Shown: positions 1 to 6,833 of the stretch, piece after piece
Numbering within the stretch: the stretch's first letter is position 1
Layout: each line of letters starts with the position of its first letter
NCBI GenBank assembly: GCA_949487015.1
Contig: CATAQZ010000114.1
Location: 1 to 6,935 of the forward strand
Source: Flavobacteriales bacterium UBA4585
GTDB taxonomy: Bacteria; Bacteroidota; Bacteroidia; Flavobacteriales; Schleiferiaceae
Direction of reading: 5' to 3'
Length of the DNA: 6,935 bases
Position numbers and translations under genes: made by a program
The notes under the pieces: model-generated
Databases searched by the model: none
The model's input: the letters and a program-made list of their open reading frames with translations, nothing else
What the model was told of the DNA's origin: nothing

Positions 1-2
1 GC

Positions 3-824
3 TACATCTTTGGCGAAATGGAAACGAGTAATAAAACTATTCTAGCGAATAGTCAATTTCTCTCCGTAAGCAAAACAAACAAAACAGGAATTAGCGACTT
101 GATTTTCGACATAGGAACGCAGTTGCAAGGAGATATTGATCGATTCCATTTTGTAGCTGGAGCAGTTTACGGTTTTGGAGGTTCCATGAATTCGCGTCAA
201 ATTTCTACGCAATACTCTTTTATTAATAGTGGTATCGTAGAAACCCCAGTCGACACATTATTTTACAATCTATCAGAAGAGGGCAGTATGATTCTACCTA
301 CCTCTTCAGGATTTGGTTTTGGTGTGAGTAGAACGGTCGAAAATATCCCTGTCAATGCTTGGGATTTGGTCCTAGACTATCGAAGAGTGAATTGGCAAGA
401 CTACAGAGATTTCACACCATTAGGGGGTACGCCAGTTCAATCGGCTATTGCCGCGAGTGAAAGAGGAAGTGTAGGCCTAGTAATGGTGCCTTCCTATGTC
501 ATTCCACAGCTCAGACGTAGCTCGAATTACTTTGCCATATCAAGATACCGATTCGGTTATTCAAGAGAGAAAGGTCAATACTATTGGCAGGAGCCTGCTA
601 CTGGACCTACTTACGTTACGCAAGAAATCAATTTAGGTTTAACGCTTCCTATTATTTACAGAAGTTTAGCTCCTGGTGAACAAAAGGCAAGCTTTTTGAA
701 TATTAGTGTAGGAAGAGGTACCCGTTGGAGTGGCGTGGAATCCGATTTAAAAGAAGACTATTGGAATTTGAACTTTGGGATAACACTCAACGACAAATGG
801 TTCCAGAAATTTAGATATAGATAA
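3..824 (+). CDS. Outer-membrane beta-barrel protein, FadL/OmpP1-like (5' end outside window)
   Basis: The reading frame is open to the left edge of the window, so this is the C-terminal part of a longer protein. The first in-frame ATG (position 18) is probably internal, because the codons before it (YIFGE) read on smoothly and no signal peptide follows it. The visible ~270 residues look like a barrel: alternating hydrophobic/aromatic strands separated by polar loops rich in Gly, Ser, Asn and Tyr. Examples are SSGFGFGVSR, the AWDLVLDYRRVNWQDYRDF strand and NLNFGITLNDKWFQKFRYR at the end. A glycine-rich 'GFGFG' strand, a following 'D-Y-x-x-x-x-W' strand and a basic C-terminal end after a last 'W-F' strand are familiar from Bacteroidota FadL/OmpP1-like proteins. 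The family would place it in the outer membrane; no substrate can be read from the sequence. It lies 14 bp upstream of the exported TPR protein and is probably co-transcribed with it. The barrel call is fairly secure, the FadL subfamily less so. Confidence 0.72.
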   Translation, partial: YIFGEMETSNKTILANSQFLSVSKTNKTGISDLIFDIGTQLQGDIDRFHFVAGAVYGFGGSMNSRQISTQYSFINSGIVETPVDTLFYNLSEEGSMILPTSSGFGFGVSRTVENIPVNAWDLVLDYRRVNWQDYRDFTPLGGTPVQSAIAASERGSVGLVMVPSYVIPQLRRSSNYFAISRYRFGYSREKGQYYWQEPATGPTYVTQEINLGLTLPIIYRSLAPGEQKASFLNISVGRGTRWSGVESDLKEDYWNLNFGITLNDKWFQKFRYR

Positions 825-838
825 AAAACGTGATGATT

Positions 839-2509
839 ATGAAACGAATCCTATTTGTATTCGGTATTTTATTGATGAGCTTTTCTGCCCAAGCACAAGA
901 GTCGAAGTGGGGTAATTCCATTGCCGACTCTGTTTCTTGTTTTCAGAACTATAACATCATGGGCTCTTACTACCAGAGTAAAGACTATGCAGAAGCCTAC
1001 GATGCGTGGAAAGCGCTTTATGAAACGTGTCCATCTGCAAATATTCGTATTTACACATACGGTGATAATATTATCGAAGCGAAGATTAAAGAAGCCAGTG
1101 ACGATGCAACTAAAAATGCATTGATTCAAGAGCTTCTGCGTTTATATGACGTATTCGCAGTTCACTTCCCTGAGGAAAAAGCGAATGCAATCTCATCAAA
1201 AGCTTACCATTTCTACAACTATTACAGAAAGAATTCTGATAGTGTTTCAAAAGCTGTGGTGATGTTTGAAGAGGCAAAGTCACTTTTAGGTGATACCATG
1301 TCAGTTGCACACACGGACCGATACTTCCAAGCAAATGTGAAGGAATTTAATAAGACCAAAGATGTAGATCGTTTGTTTGAGGTCTACAACTCAGTCTTAG
1401 TTTCACTCGAATTCAACTTTAATACGTTTAACGTCGAAAACTACAATATCGAATTACAGGCAGATTCTGTACTCGATTTTATCGCATACGCGGACAGTAT
1501 TCGTCCTACAACTGAAGCCGCAAAAGCAGTGTATGATGCAAAGCTGGCAGTTTACGATTCAACGAATGCCTACAACAATTCCTCGAAGAAGCGCATGAAG
1601 AAGGCGGCGAAACTACCACCATTGGTTAAGCCAGAGTTGGATGCAACGACCCAAGAATTGGTAAGCGTTCTTGATAAAGCAGATGAGCTTAAGACGAAGT
1701 ACGAATTAGATGAGCAAGGTTTAACCTCTGTGGATAAACGTAAGATGTCGAATAACGAAATTCGTTTGAGAAATATTACGAAGGTGCAACGGAACATTGA
1801 AAAAATCCTAAGTCCACTTTTGACATGTAATAAACTTACACTGATCTACAACGAGGAAGCTTTCGAAGAGAACAAAGATAATGTAGAGTGGTTGAAACGT
1901 GCGGGTAACCTATTACAGAAAGAACGCGTAGGCGAGGACGGTGAATTAACCTCTTGTACGGACAATCCTGTATTTATTTCAATCGCCGAAACATTGTATG
2001 AAATTGAGCCTAGTGCACAAGCGGCATTGAATATGGCGAAATTAGGCGTAAATAAAAGCGATTGGGCAATGGCTAAGAAGTACTACACCGAAGCCATTGA
2101 GCAAGAAGAAGATCTTCGTCGTAAAGCAAATACTTACATGGGGTTAGCTTATGTTAATCAGAAAATGGGTGCGCTATCTTCTGCAAAAAGTAATTGCCTT
2201 AAGGCGGGTCAACTCCGCAAGAATTGGGGAAATCCTTATTTATACCTTGCAACCATTTATGCAGACGCCGCAGGTTCTTGTGGATCGAATGCAGTTGAGA
2301 AAAATGCAGTGTATTGGGCGGCAATTAACAAATTGAGCTACGCAAGAAGTATTGATCCAAGCATCGCCGATAAGGCTGCTAAATTAATTTCAGCTTACAG
2401 CCAACAAATTCCTGATAAAGGAATTTCATTCCAATTAGGTTATAAAGAAGGTGACAAGATTAATATCGGCTGTTGGATTAATGAGACGGTAAGCGTTAAA
2501 TTCTATTAA
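839..2509 (+). CDS. Secreted tetratricopeptide-repeat protein
   Basis: The protein has 556 residues from the ATG at 839. It opens with a clear signal peptide, MKRILFVFGILLMSFSAQA, with a signal peptidase I site after residue 19 (AQA|QE), so it is exported to the periplasm or beyond. A first helical pair near residues 34-70 (NYNIMGSYYQSKDYAEAYDAW) is TPR-like and is bracketed by Cys34 and Cys64. The middle (about 230-330) is charged, helical and Lys/Glu rich. Two or three recognisable TPR units lie at about 392-480 (SDWAMAKKYYTEAIEQEED, then YMGLAYVNQKMGALSSAKS). Seven cysteines (34, 64, 330, 373, 453, 481, 545) could form disulfides in an oxidising compartment. Three in-frame starts are clustered: GTG 830, ATG 833 and ATG 839. 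I chose 839 because it gives the most standard signal-peptide N-terminus; 833 is nearly as good. There is no convincing Shine-Dalgarno. TPR proteins scaffold other proteins, but the partner here is unknown; the adjacent barrel protein is an obvious candidate by inference. Confidence 0.85.
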   Translation: MKRILFVFGILLMSFSAQAQESKWGNSIADSVSCFQNYNIMGSYYQSKDYAEAYDAWKALYETCPSANIRIYTYGDNIIEAKIKEASDDATKNALIQELLRLYDVFAVHFPEEKANAISSKAYHFYNYYRKNSDSVSKAVVMFEEAKSLLGDTMSVAHTDRYFQANVKEFNKTKDVDRLFEVYNSVLVSLEFNFNTFNVENYNIELQADSVLDFIAYADSIRPTTEAAKAVYDAKLAVYDSTNAYNNSSKKRMKKAAKLPPLVKPELDATTQELVSVLDKADELKTKYELDEQGLTSVDKRKMSNNEIRLRNITKVQRNIEKILSPLLTCNKLTLIYNEEAFEENKDNVEWLKRAGNLLQKERVGEDGELTSCTDNPVFISIAETLYEIEPSAQAALNMAKLGVNKSDWAMAKKYYTEAIEQEEDLRRKANTYMGLAYVNQKMGALSSAKSNCLKAGQLRKNWGNPYLYLATIYADAAGSCGSNAVEKNAVYWAAINKLSYARSIDPSIADKAAKLISAYSQQIPDKGISFQLGYKEGDKINIGCWINETVSVKFY

Positions 2510-2532
2510 GCCGTTAGTAACGACTTTAACAG

Positions 2533-2566
2533 TTCCCCTAGACAAATGTCTAGGGGAATTTTTTTT
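2533..2566 (+). terminator. Strong intrinsic terminator after the TPR gene
   Basis: A perfect 11-bp inverted repeat (TTCCCCTAGAC at 2533-2543 and GTCTAGGGGAA at 2548-2558) with a 4-base loop AAAT is followed directly by eight T (2559-2566). It lies 23 bp after the TPR stop codon. This is a textbook Rho-independent terminator on the plus strand and marks the end of the first transcription unit. Confidence 0.93.
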
Positions 2567-2592
2567 GCACATTTTTACCGACCTTCGTTTGT

Positions 2593-3150
2593 ATGAAATC
2601 TCTTTTGAAACAACCCAAATCACTTCTCATTTTAGCTGTGGTTTTTTTCAGTGCCTGTTCAAATGATTCAATGGATGTCGCTGAGGTTAGCAAGATTCCA
2701 GTCGTATTTCCTTTGAACGAACAACACGGAGCGCACATCACGTATAGCGATAGCGGGCAAAAGGTATTAGAAATTCGCGCAGGACTGTTACAAGACTTTG
2801 GGAATATGGATCCAGCCTACGTCTTTTTTGGGGAAGGTGTAACGGTGAATTTCTACAGTGCGAATGCGAAAACAGCAACGGTCTTAAAAGCTGATACCGC
2901 AAGACAGTTGAAGAAGGAAGATCTATGGGGTATCGGTGGGAATGTTGAAGTAACGAACGGAAAAGGTGAGCGAATGACCACTGAATTATTATTCTGGGAT
3001 AAAAAAGAAGAGCGTTTGTATAGTGATGCGAAGGTGCAGATTCTGTCCGACGGTCAGCTCATACGGGGGAAAGGTTTTGAAGCCGATCAGTCGTTTAATA
3101 CCTACCGCATTTATAAAGTACAAGGAGAAATAACAGTAGACGATGAATAA
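2593..3150 (+). CDS. lptC: LPS export ABC transporter periplasmic protein LptC, lipoprotein form
   Basis: The 185-residue protein matches the LptC/YrbK family in length and pattern. LptC receives lipopolysaccharide from the LptB2FG transporter in the inner membrane and passes it to the periplasmic LptA bridge. Its beta-jellyroll signature is visible: a GxNVEVTNxxGxxMxTxxLxWDxxxxxxYSDAxVQI stretch at about residues 115-153, then G-K-G-F-E-A-D and a final YRIYKVQGEI strand. The N-terminus is basic, then hydrophobic, ending in F-S-A-C at residues 19-22. This is a plausible lipobox, so the protein is probably anchored by a lipid on Cys22 rather than by the N-terminal helix used in E. coli LptC. 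Position +2 is Ser. The ATG at 2593 is only 26 bp after the upstream T-tract, with no Shine-Dalgarno. The stop codon overlaps the next gene by 8 bp, so translational coupling is likely. Confidence 0.9.
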   Translation: MKSLLKQPKSLLILAVVFFSACSNDSMDVAEVSKIPVVFPLNEQHGAHITYSDSGQKVLEIRAGLLQDFGNMDPAYVFFGEGVTVNFYSANAKTATVLKADTARQLKKEDLWGIGGNVEVTNGKGERMTTELLFWDKKEERLYSDAKVQILSDGQLIRGKGFEADQSFNTYRIYKVQGEITVDDE

Positions 3151-3328
3151 GGCATTGCGATTTATAGAAATTATGTGGCTAGGTGTAGCTGCAGTCAGTT
3201 CAGTTGAAATTTATGTCAATTGGGGCACCAACTGGCAGAACACCATTAAATTCTCTCTTTTTTTAGGGGCAGGTGTTTTCATGTACTTCCTACGTAGACG
3301 CTCTCGTCTTAAACAAACTAAGAAGTAA
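3143..3328 (+). CDS. Small two-helix membrane protein between lptC and the CNNM gene
   Basis: This is a 61-residue protein with two predicted membrane helices, at about residues 5-25 (rich in Ile, Leu, Val and Ala, with one internal Glu9) and 35-50. A short polar turn (NWGTNWQNT) joins them, and the tail RRRSRLKQTKK is strongly basic. By the positive-inside rule the tail is cytoplasmic, which makes a hairpin with both ends inside. The start ATG lies within the end of lptC (ATGAATAA holds this start and the lptC stop). A purine-rich AAGGAG at 3122-3127 is 15 bp upstream, rather far for a normal ribosome site, so coupling to lptC translation is more likely. I recall similar tiny proteins at this position in other Flavobacteriia, which supports it being real. 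Function unknown; its place suggests an inner-membrane envelope role. Confidence 0.8.
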   Translation: MNKALRFIEIMWLGVAAVSSVEIYVNWGTNWQNTIKFSLFLGAGVFMYFLRRRSRLKQTKK

Positions 3329-3331
3329 ACA

Positions 3332-4585
3332 TTGGAATATCTTCTACCCATTGTACTGGCTGTATTCTTTTCTGCGCTTTTCTCAGGGCTGGAGATGGCG
3401 TATTTAAGTATCAATAAGTTACATGTGGAACTTGAACGCCAAAAAGGCGGTGTCGCGAACAAGGCTCTTGGTTACTTAGTGAATCGGCCGGCTGCTTTTA
3501 TTGCCGCCATTTTGGTTGGGAACAACGTAGCATTAGTACTCTATGGAAATTACATGCACCGATTGCTTACACCAGTCTTTGCTGCTTGGGGTGCAATGGA
3601 ATATCTTATTCTATTGTTGGAGACTTCCGTTTCTACTATTGTGATTCTAGTTTTTGCGGAATTTCTTCCTAAAACACTTTTTCGCCAAAATGCTGAAGGA
3701 CTTATGCGTTGGTTAAGTTTACCTGCGTGGCTGTTGTTTTGGCTATTGCGTCTGCCGAGCGCACTCATGCTTGGTGTCAGCCAATTCTTTTTAAAATACG
3801 TATTCAGAGTAGAGGTACAAGAAGAAGAAAATGCCTTCGGTCGCATGGAGCTTGATCACTATGTTAGAGAACGTGTTCCTCGAACATCTGACGGAAAAGA
3901 GGATGTTGACCCAGAATTGGAAATATTCAAAAATGCGCTCGAATTTCCTGAGACAAAAGCTCGTGAATTTATGATTCCGAGAACCGAAATTGAAAGTGTA
4001 GAGGTGAATGAAATGCCGGATAAGGTAAGGGCATTTTTCATCGAATCAGGTTACAGCAAGCTACTCGTGTTCGAAGAGAATATTGATAAAATAATTGGGT
4101 ATGTGCATGCATTTGAGCTTTTTAAAAAGCCGGATCATCTAAAACGAGTACTTCGTCCTGTTGCATTTATACCTGAAAGTATGCGTGCTGATGAGATACT
4201 CAATCTTTTTACGCGAGAGAAACGAAACATAGCTGTAGTATTAGACGAGCATGGTGGAACCAGTGGAATGATCACGTTAGAGGATGTTATCGAAGAGATT
4301 TTCGGCGAGATTGAGGATGAACACGATACCGAAGAATTACTGGAACGTCAAATAAATGATAGTGAATGGTTATTCTCCGCGCGTTTAGACATCTCTGATA
4401 TCAATGAAAAATGGGGTCTTGAGCTTCCTCAAAGTGAAAATTACAATACACTTGGAGGCTATATTTTAGACCTTTATCAAAGCCTTCCAGAGAAGGGAAC
4501 CGTTGTCCGAAGTGATCAATACTTATTCCTCGTACAAAAAACTAAGGCAAACAGGTTGGAAGAGGTGCTCGTAAAGGCCAATTAA
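3332..4585 (+). CDS. Hemolysin-family CNNM/CBS/CorC-domain membrane protein, TTG start
   Basis: The 417-residue protein has the full architecture of the family. A CNNM transmembrane domain covers about residues 1-160, with helices near 2-20, 55-72, 89-109 and 128-152 and the conserved stretches SGLEMAYLS (18-26), GNN (63-65) and AEFLPKT (109-115). A CBS pair follows, starting at FMIPRTEIESVEV (MIPR at 214-217) and including HGGTSGMITLEDVIEEIFGEIEDEHD (from about 307). A CorC/HlyC transporter-associated domain occupies about 345-415. The family includes CNNM and CorC proteins that export Mg2+ or other divalent cations, with the CBS pair binding ATP; 'hemolysin' is a historical name. The start must be the TTG at 3332, because the in-frame codons just before it are TAA and ACA. 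The next in-frame Met (residue 22) would destroy the first helix and the SGxE motif. The neighbours do not support the gliding paralogue GldE, which usually sits elsewhere. Confidence 0.9.
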   Translation: MEYLLPIVLAVFFSALFSGLEMAYLSINKLHVELERQKGGVANKALGYLVNRPAAFIAAILVGNNVALVLYGNYMHRLLTPVFAAWGAMEYLILLLETSVSTIVILVFAEFLPKTLFRQNAEGLMRWLSLPAWLLFWLLRLPSALMLGVSQFFLKYVFRVEVQEEENAFGRMELDHYVRERVPRTSDGKEDVDPELEIFKNALEFPETKAREFMIPRTEIESVEVNEMPDKVRAFFIESGYSKLLVFEENIDKIIGYVHAFELFKKPDHLKRVLRPVAFIPESMRADEILNLFTREKRNIAVVLDEHGGTSGMITLEDVIEEIFGEIEDEHDTEELLERQINDSEWLFSARLDISDINEKWGLELPQSENYNTLGGYILDLYQSLPEKGTVVRSDQYLFLVQKTKANRLEEVLVKAN

Positions 4586-4596
4586 TTGGCGCCAAT
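4577..4596. repeat. Two overlapping perfect palindromes at the 3' end of the CNNM gene
   Basis: The hexamer GCCAAT occurs three times in alternating orientation: GCCAAT (4577-4582), ATTGGC (4585-4590) and GCCAAT (4591-4596). This produces a 14-bp perfect palindrome at 4577-4590 and a 12-bp perfect palindrome (ATTGGCGCCAAT) at 4585-4596 that share the middle half-site. The CNNM stop codon (4583-4585) sits inside the first one. There is no T-tract, so it is not an intrinsic terminator. It lies about 40 bp before ppiD and could be an operator for a dimeric regulator, but part of it is coding sequence and chance is possible. Confidence 0.5.
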
Positions 4597-4599
4597 CCT

Positions 4600-4607
4600 T
4601 ATATTCG
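4600..4607 (+). promoter_or_regulatory. Possible Bacteroidota -7 promoter element for ppiD
   Basis: TATATTCG differs by one base from the Bacteroidota -7 consensus TAnnTTTG and ends 27 bp before the ppiD start, giving a short leader of about 20-25 bases. No good -33 TTG is seen at the usual distance: the TTGG at 4586-4589 is only about 10 bp upstream. Inference from motif and position only. If used, the palindromic element just upstream would overlap the -33 region. Confidence 0.35.
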
Positions 4608-4634
4608 CAGACTCATTCATTTAATTGCAAGACA

Positions 4635-6755
4635 ATGGCAACAATACAACGCATCAGACAGCGCTCAGGACTTTTAGTAGTCGTGGTGTTTGTAGCACTC
4701 ATTGCTTTCCTCTTAGGAGATTTATTCCGCTCAGGTGGATCTAAGTTTTTTGGAGACCCAAATATCATCGGAACCGTAAATGGTCGTGATATCACACGTC
4801 AAGAACTCAGCCAGGGTATGGAAGAGTTGCGTGCAGGAAATCCAGAACAATACGCAAACACAACCAGCATTCAGCTAGCAAACTTCGTTTGGAACAATAT
4901 CGTTACTGAAGAATTGCTTTCTGCGGAATTAAGTGCGGCAGGTATGAGCGTAAGTCAGCAGGAGATTTATTTCGATATTATCACCAACCCAAACATCCGT
5001 CAGAATTTTGCTGGGGCGAATGGCCAGTTTGATGAAAACATGTTCAAAAGCTACATCGCGCAGGTTCGTGAGAATCGCGATGCTTCCGAACAATCTGTTG
5101 AGATGTGGACGCAGTGGCTAGCTTTTGAGCGTGCAGTAGCTAATCAAGCACAAAACTTCAAATACACCAATGCAATCGAAAAGGCGATTTTTATGCCGAC
5201 CGGTCTTGCAGAGGCTGAAATAAAGCGCGGTGATGCACAGCACCCAACGCAGTACGTTTATGTCCCATATATCGATGTAAACGAAGATGAAATCGATGTT
5301 ACCGAAGAAGATGCGAAGCGATACTACAACGCAAACAAGGAAGATTTCGAGCAAGAAGAGGGCCGTAATATTGAGTTCATCAACTTCCCATTGGCTCCAT
5401 CTGAGTCCGATCGCGAATCGGTTCGTGCTGAATTAGCTACCCTTTCATTGGAATGGATGAATGAGGAAGACGATTCTGTATTTGTCAATTTACACAGCGA
5501 TGTTCGTTTCCAATCAGAATACTACACCATTACAGAATTAGTCGGTACTGGTCTTGATACACTTGTTGACGGTCAATCAGTAGGTTACCAGAAAGGCCCC
5601 ATTGATTTAGGCGGAGCTTTTGCAGTGGTTAAACTCGTAGACAGAAAAATTGTACCAGATAGTGTACAGGCACGCCACATACTTATTCCATTCGCTGGAG
5701 CGACAAGAGCTGATGCTTCCATCACGCGCAATCCGCAAGAGGCTAAAGTATTAGCGGATAGTCTGTTTGCATATCTTGAAGAGAATCCTGCTGCTTTCGA
5801 ATCTGTAAGTGAAGAGTTTTCTTCAGACATTGTAGCAAAAGAAAAAGGCGGTGATTTAGGTTATTTCTCTCGTGGTGCAATGGCGAAGCCTTTTGAGAAC
5901 TTCTGTTTCTTCAAGAAAAATGGCTCAATGGGTGTTGTTCCAACGCAGTTCGGTTGGCACGTGATCCAAGTAACCGATCAAAAAGGTTCAAACGATGTTT
6001 ACAAGATCGGCCAAATCATTCGTGAGATCTTACCTTCCGAAGCAACCATTCAAAACTTATACAATCAAGCTTCAGGTTATGCGGCCGAAGCACAAACTGC
6101 AGAAGATTACCGCGCATTGGCCTCTGAAAAGGGATTCTTTCTGCGTCCAGCTCGTAACTTAGGTCGTTTCGAAGAAGTAGTTTCAGGATTAGGTGCTGCA
6201 CGTCGTGTAGTCCGTTGGGCATGGGATGAGGAGCGTGAAGAAGGTAATATCGGATTGCTAGAGAATGACGGAAAAGGATATGTAGTTGTGGTATTAACTG
6301 ATAAACTCAATGAAGGAACGACGTCTTTTGAATTGGTACAAGGCCAGTGTTTAGAAGCTGCTAAGAAAGAGGCGAAGAAAGCCTTGATTACAGAGCGTTT
6401 AGAAAAGGCATTGTCTGAAGCTTCGACTATTGAAGCAGTAGCTGCAGCGTCAGGTAAAGAAGTACGTACGCTGAGCTTCCGCATATCTCAATTCAACATT
6501 GCGGGCGTCGGTAATGAAGCCGCGGTTGTAGGAAGGATCTGCGGTTTAGAACCAGGTTCATTAAGTGGTGTGATTACAGGTGAAAATGGAGCTTTTGTTG
6601 CCATTACTTCTCCTGCAACTCCCGCACCTGCAATCGACTACTCAAATATGGCACAGAATACCCAACGCAGTATTCGCAATCTCGTAGGAACTCAGGCTTA
6701 TAAAGCTTTAGAGGAAAAAGCGAAGATTGAGGATATGCGTTACATGATGTTCTAG
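4635..6755 (+). CDS. ppiD: Periplasmic peptidyl-prolyl isomerase, PpiD/SurA-like, membrane anchored
   Basis: The 706-residue protein has the layout of Bacteroidota PpiD-like foldases. A short basic N-terminus (ATIQRIRQR) precedes one membrane helix at about residues 12-31, so the rest lies in the periplasm. A SurA_N-type helical chaperone region runs from about 40 to 250, including GTVNGRDITRQELSQGMEELR and TEEDAKRYYNANKEDFEQEEGR. A parvulin (PPIC) domain covers about 343-447, with the two conserved histidines at His348 (QARHILI) and His442 (FGWHVIQV) and the GGDLGYFSRGAMAKPFE core. A further helical region continues to the C-terminus. The predicted activity is cis-trans isomerisation of prolyl bonds plus chaperoning of exported and outer-membrane proteins. 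The ATG at 4635 is the natural start, since it just precedes the basic/hydrophobic anchor. The gene follows the CNNM gene by 49 bp and ends at a strong terminator, so it may share the lptC transcript or have its own promoter. Confidence 0.9.
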   Translation: MATIQRIRQRSGLLVVVVFVALIAFLLGDLFRSGGSKFFGDPNIIGTVNGRDITRQELSQGMEELRAGNPEQYANTTSIQLANFVWNNIVTEELLSAELSAAGMSVSQQEIYFDIITNPNIRQNFAGANGQFDENMFKSYIAQVRENRDASEQSVEMWTQWLAFERAVANQAQNFKYTNAIEKAIFMPTGLAEAEIKRGDAQHPTQYVYVPYIDVNEDEIDVTEEDAKRYYNANKEDFEQEEGRNIEFINFPLAPSESDRESVRAELATLSLEWMNEEDDSVFVNLHSDVRFQSEYYTITELVGTGLDTLVDGQSVGYQKGPIDLGGAFAVVKLVDRKIVPDSVQARHILIPFAGATRADASITRNPQEAKVLADSLFAYLEENPAAFESVSEEFSSDIVAKEKGGDLGYFSRGAMAKPFENFCFFKKNGSMGVVPTQFGWHVIQVTDQKGSNDVYKIGQIIREILPSEATIQNLYNQASGYAAEAQTAEDYRALASEKGFFLRPARNLGRFEEVVSGLGAARRVVRWAWDEEREEGNIGLLENDGKGYVVVVLTDKLNEGTTSFELVQGQCLEAAKKEAKKALITERLEKALSEASTIEAVAAASGKEVRTLSFRISQFNIAGVGNEAAVVGRICGLEPGSLSGVITGENGAFVAITSPATPAPAIDYSNMAQNTQRSIRNLVGTQAYKALEEKAKIEDMRYMMF

Positions 6756-6787
6756 CCCGTAGCACTAAAGCATAGACTATTAGAGGC

Positions 6788-6822
6788 GCGAGCCGATGCA
6801 TTTGCATCGGCTCGCATTTTTT
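6788..6822 (+). terminator. Strong intrinsic terminator after ppiD
   Basis: A perfect 12-bp GC-rich stem (GCGAGCCGATGC at 6788-6799 pairing with 6804-6815) with loop ATTT is followed by A and six T (6817-6822). It lies 32 bp after the ppiD stop. On the minus strand the sequence after the stem is not T-rich, so it should stop ppiD transcription efficiently but rodA transcription only weakly. Confidence 0.93.
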
Positions 6823-6833
6823 ATAGAAGGCTA

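Noticed and set aside
3550..3846. A 98-codon open frame on the minus strand inside the CNNM gene
   Set aside because: It is antisense to the transmembrane domain, has no domain or start context, and overlaps a clearly real gene.
4104..4130. Palindromes TGCATGCA and GCTTTTTAAAAAGC within the CNNM gene
   Set aside because: They sit inside the first CBS motif and encode the ordinary family sequence HAFELFKKP; the second would also fold with no loop. Most likely codon coincidence.
3332..4585. Assignment of the CNNM protein as gliding-motility protein GldE
   Set aside because: GldE is a paralogue with the same domains, but it usually sits beside gldD and a single-strand binding protein gene. Here the neighbours are lptC and ppiD, so the general family name is safer.
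5272..5316. A short near-repeat encoding IDVNEDE and IDVTEED in PpiD
   Set aside because: Two similar acidic stretches occur, but the similarity covers about 20 bases with mismatches and the sequence fits the family's pattern ahead of the YY-x-x-N-K-E-D-F helix; not a true duplication.
6107..6484. A 125-codon open frame on the minus strand inside ppiD
   Set aside because: It lies entirely within the well-supported PpiD gene. Its peptide is Ser/Arg/Thr-rich with no recognisable domain, as expected of the antisense of a Glu/Ala-rich helical protein.
6788..6822. The ppiD terminator as a fully bidirectional terminator also serving rodA
   Set aside because: The stem is symmetric, but on the minus strand it is followed by mixed sequence without a T-run, so efficient termination in that direction is not supported.
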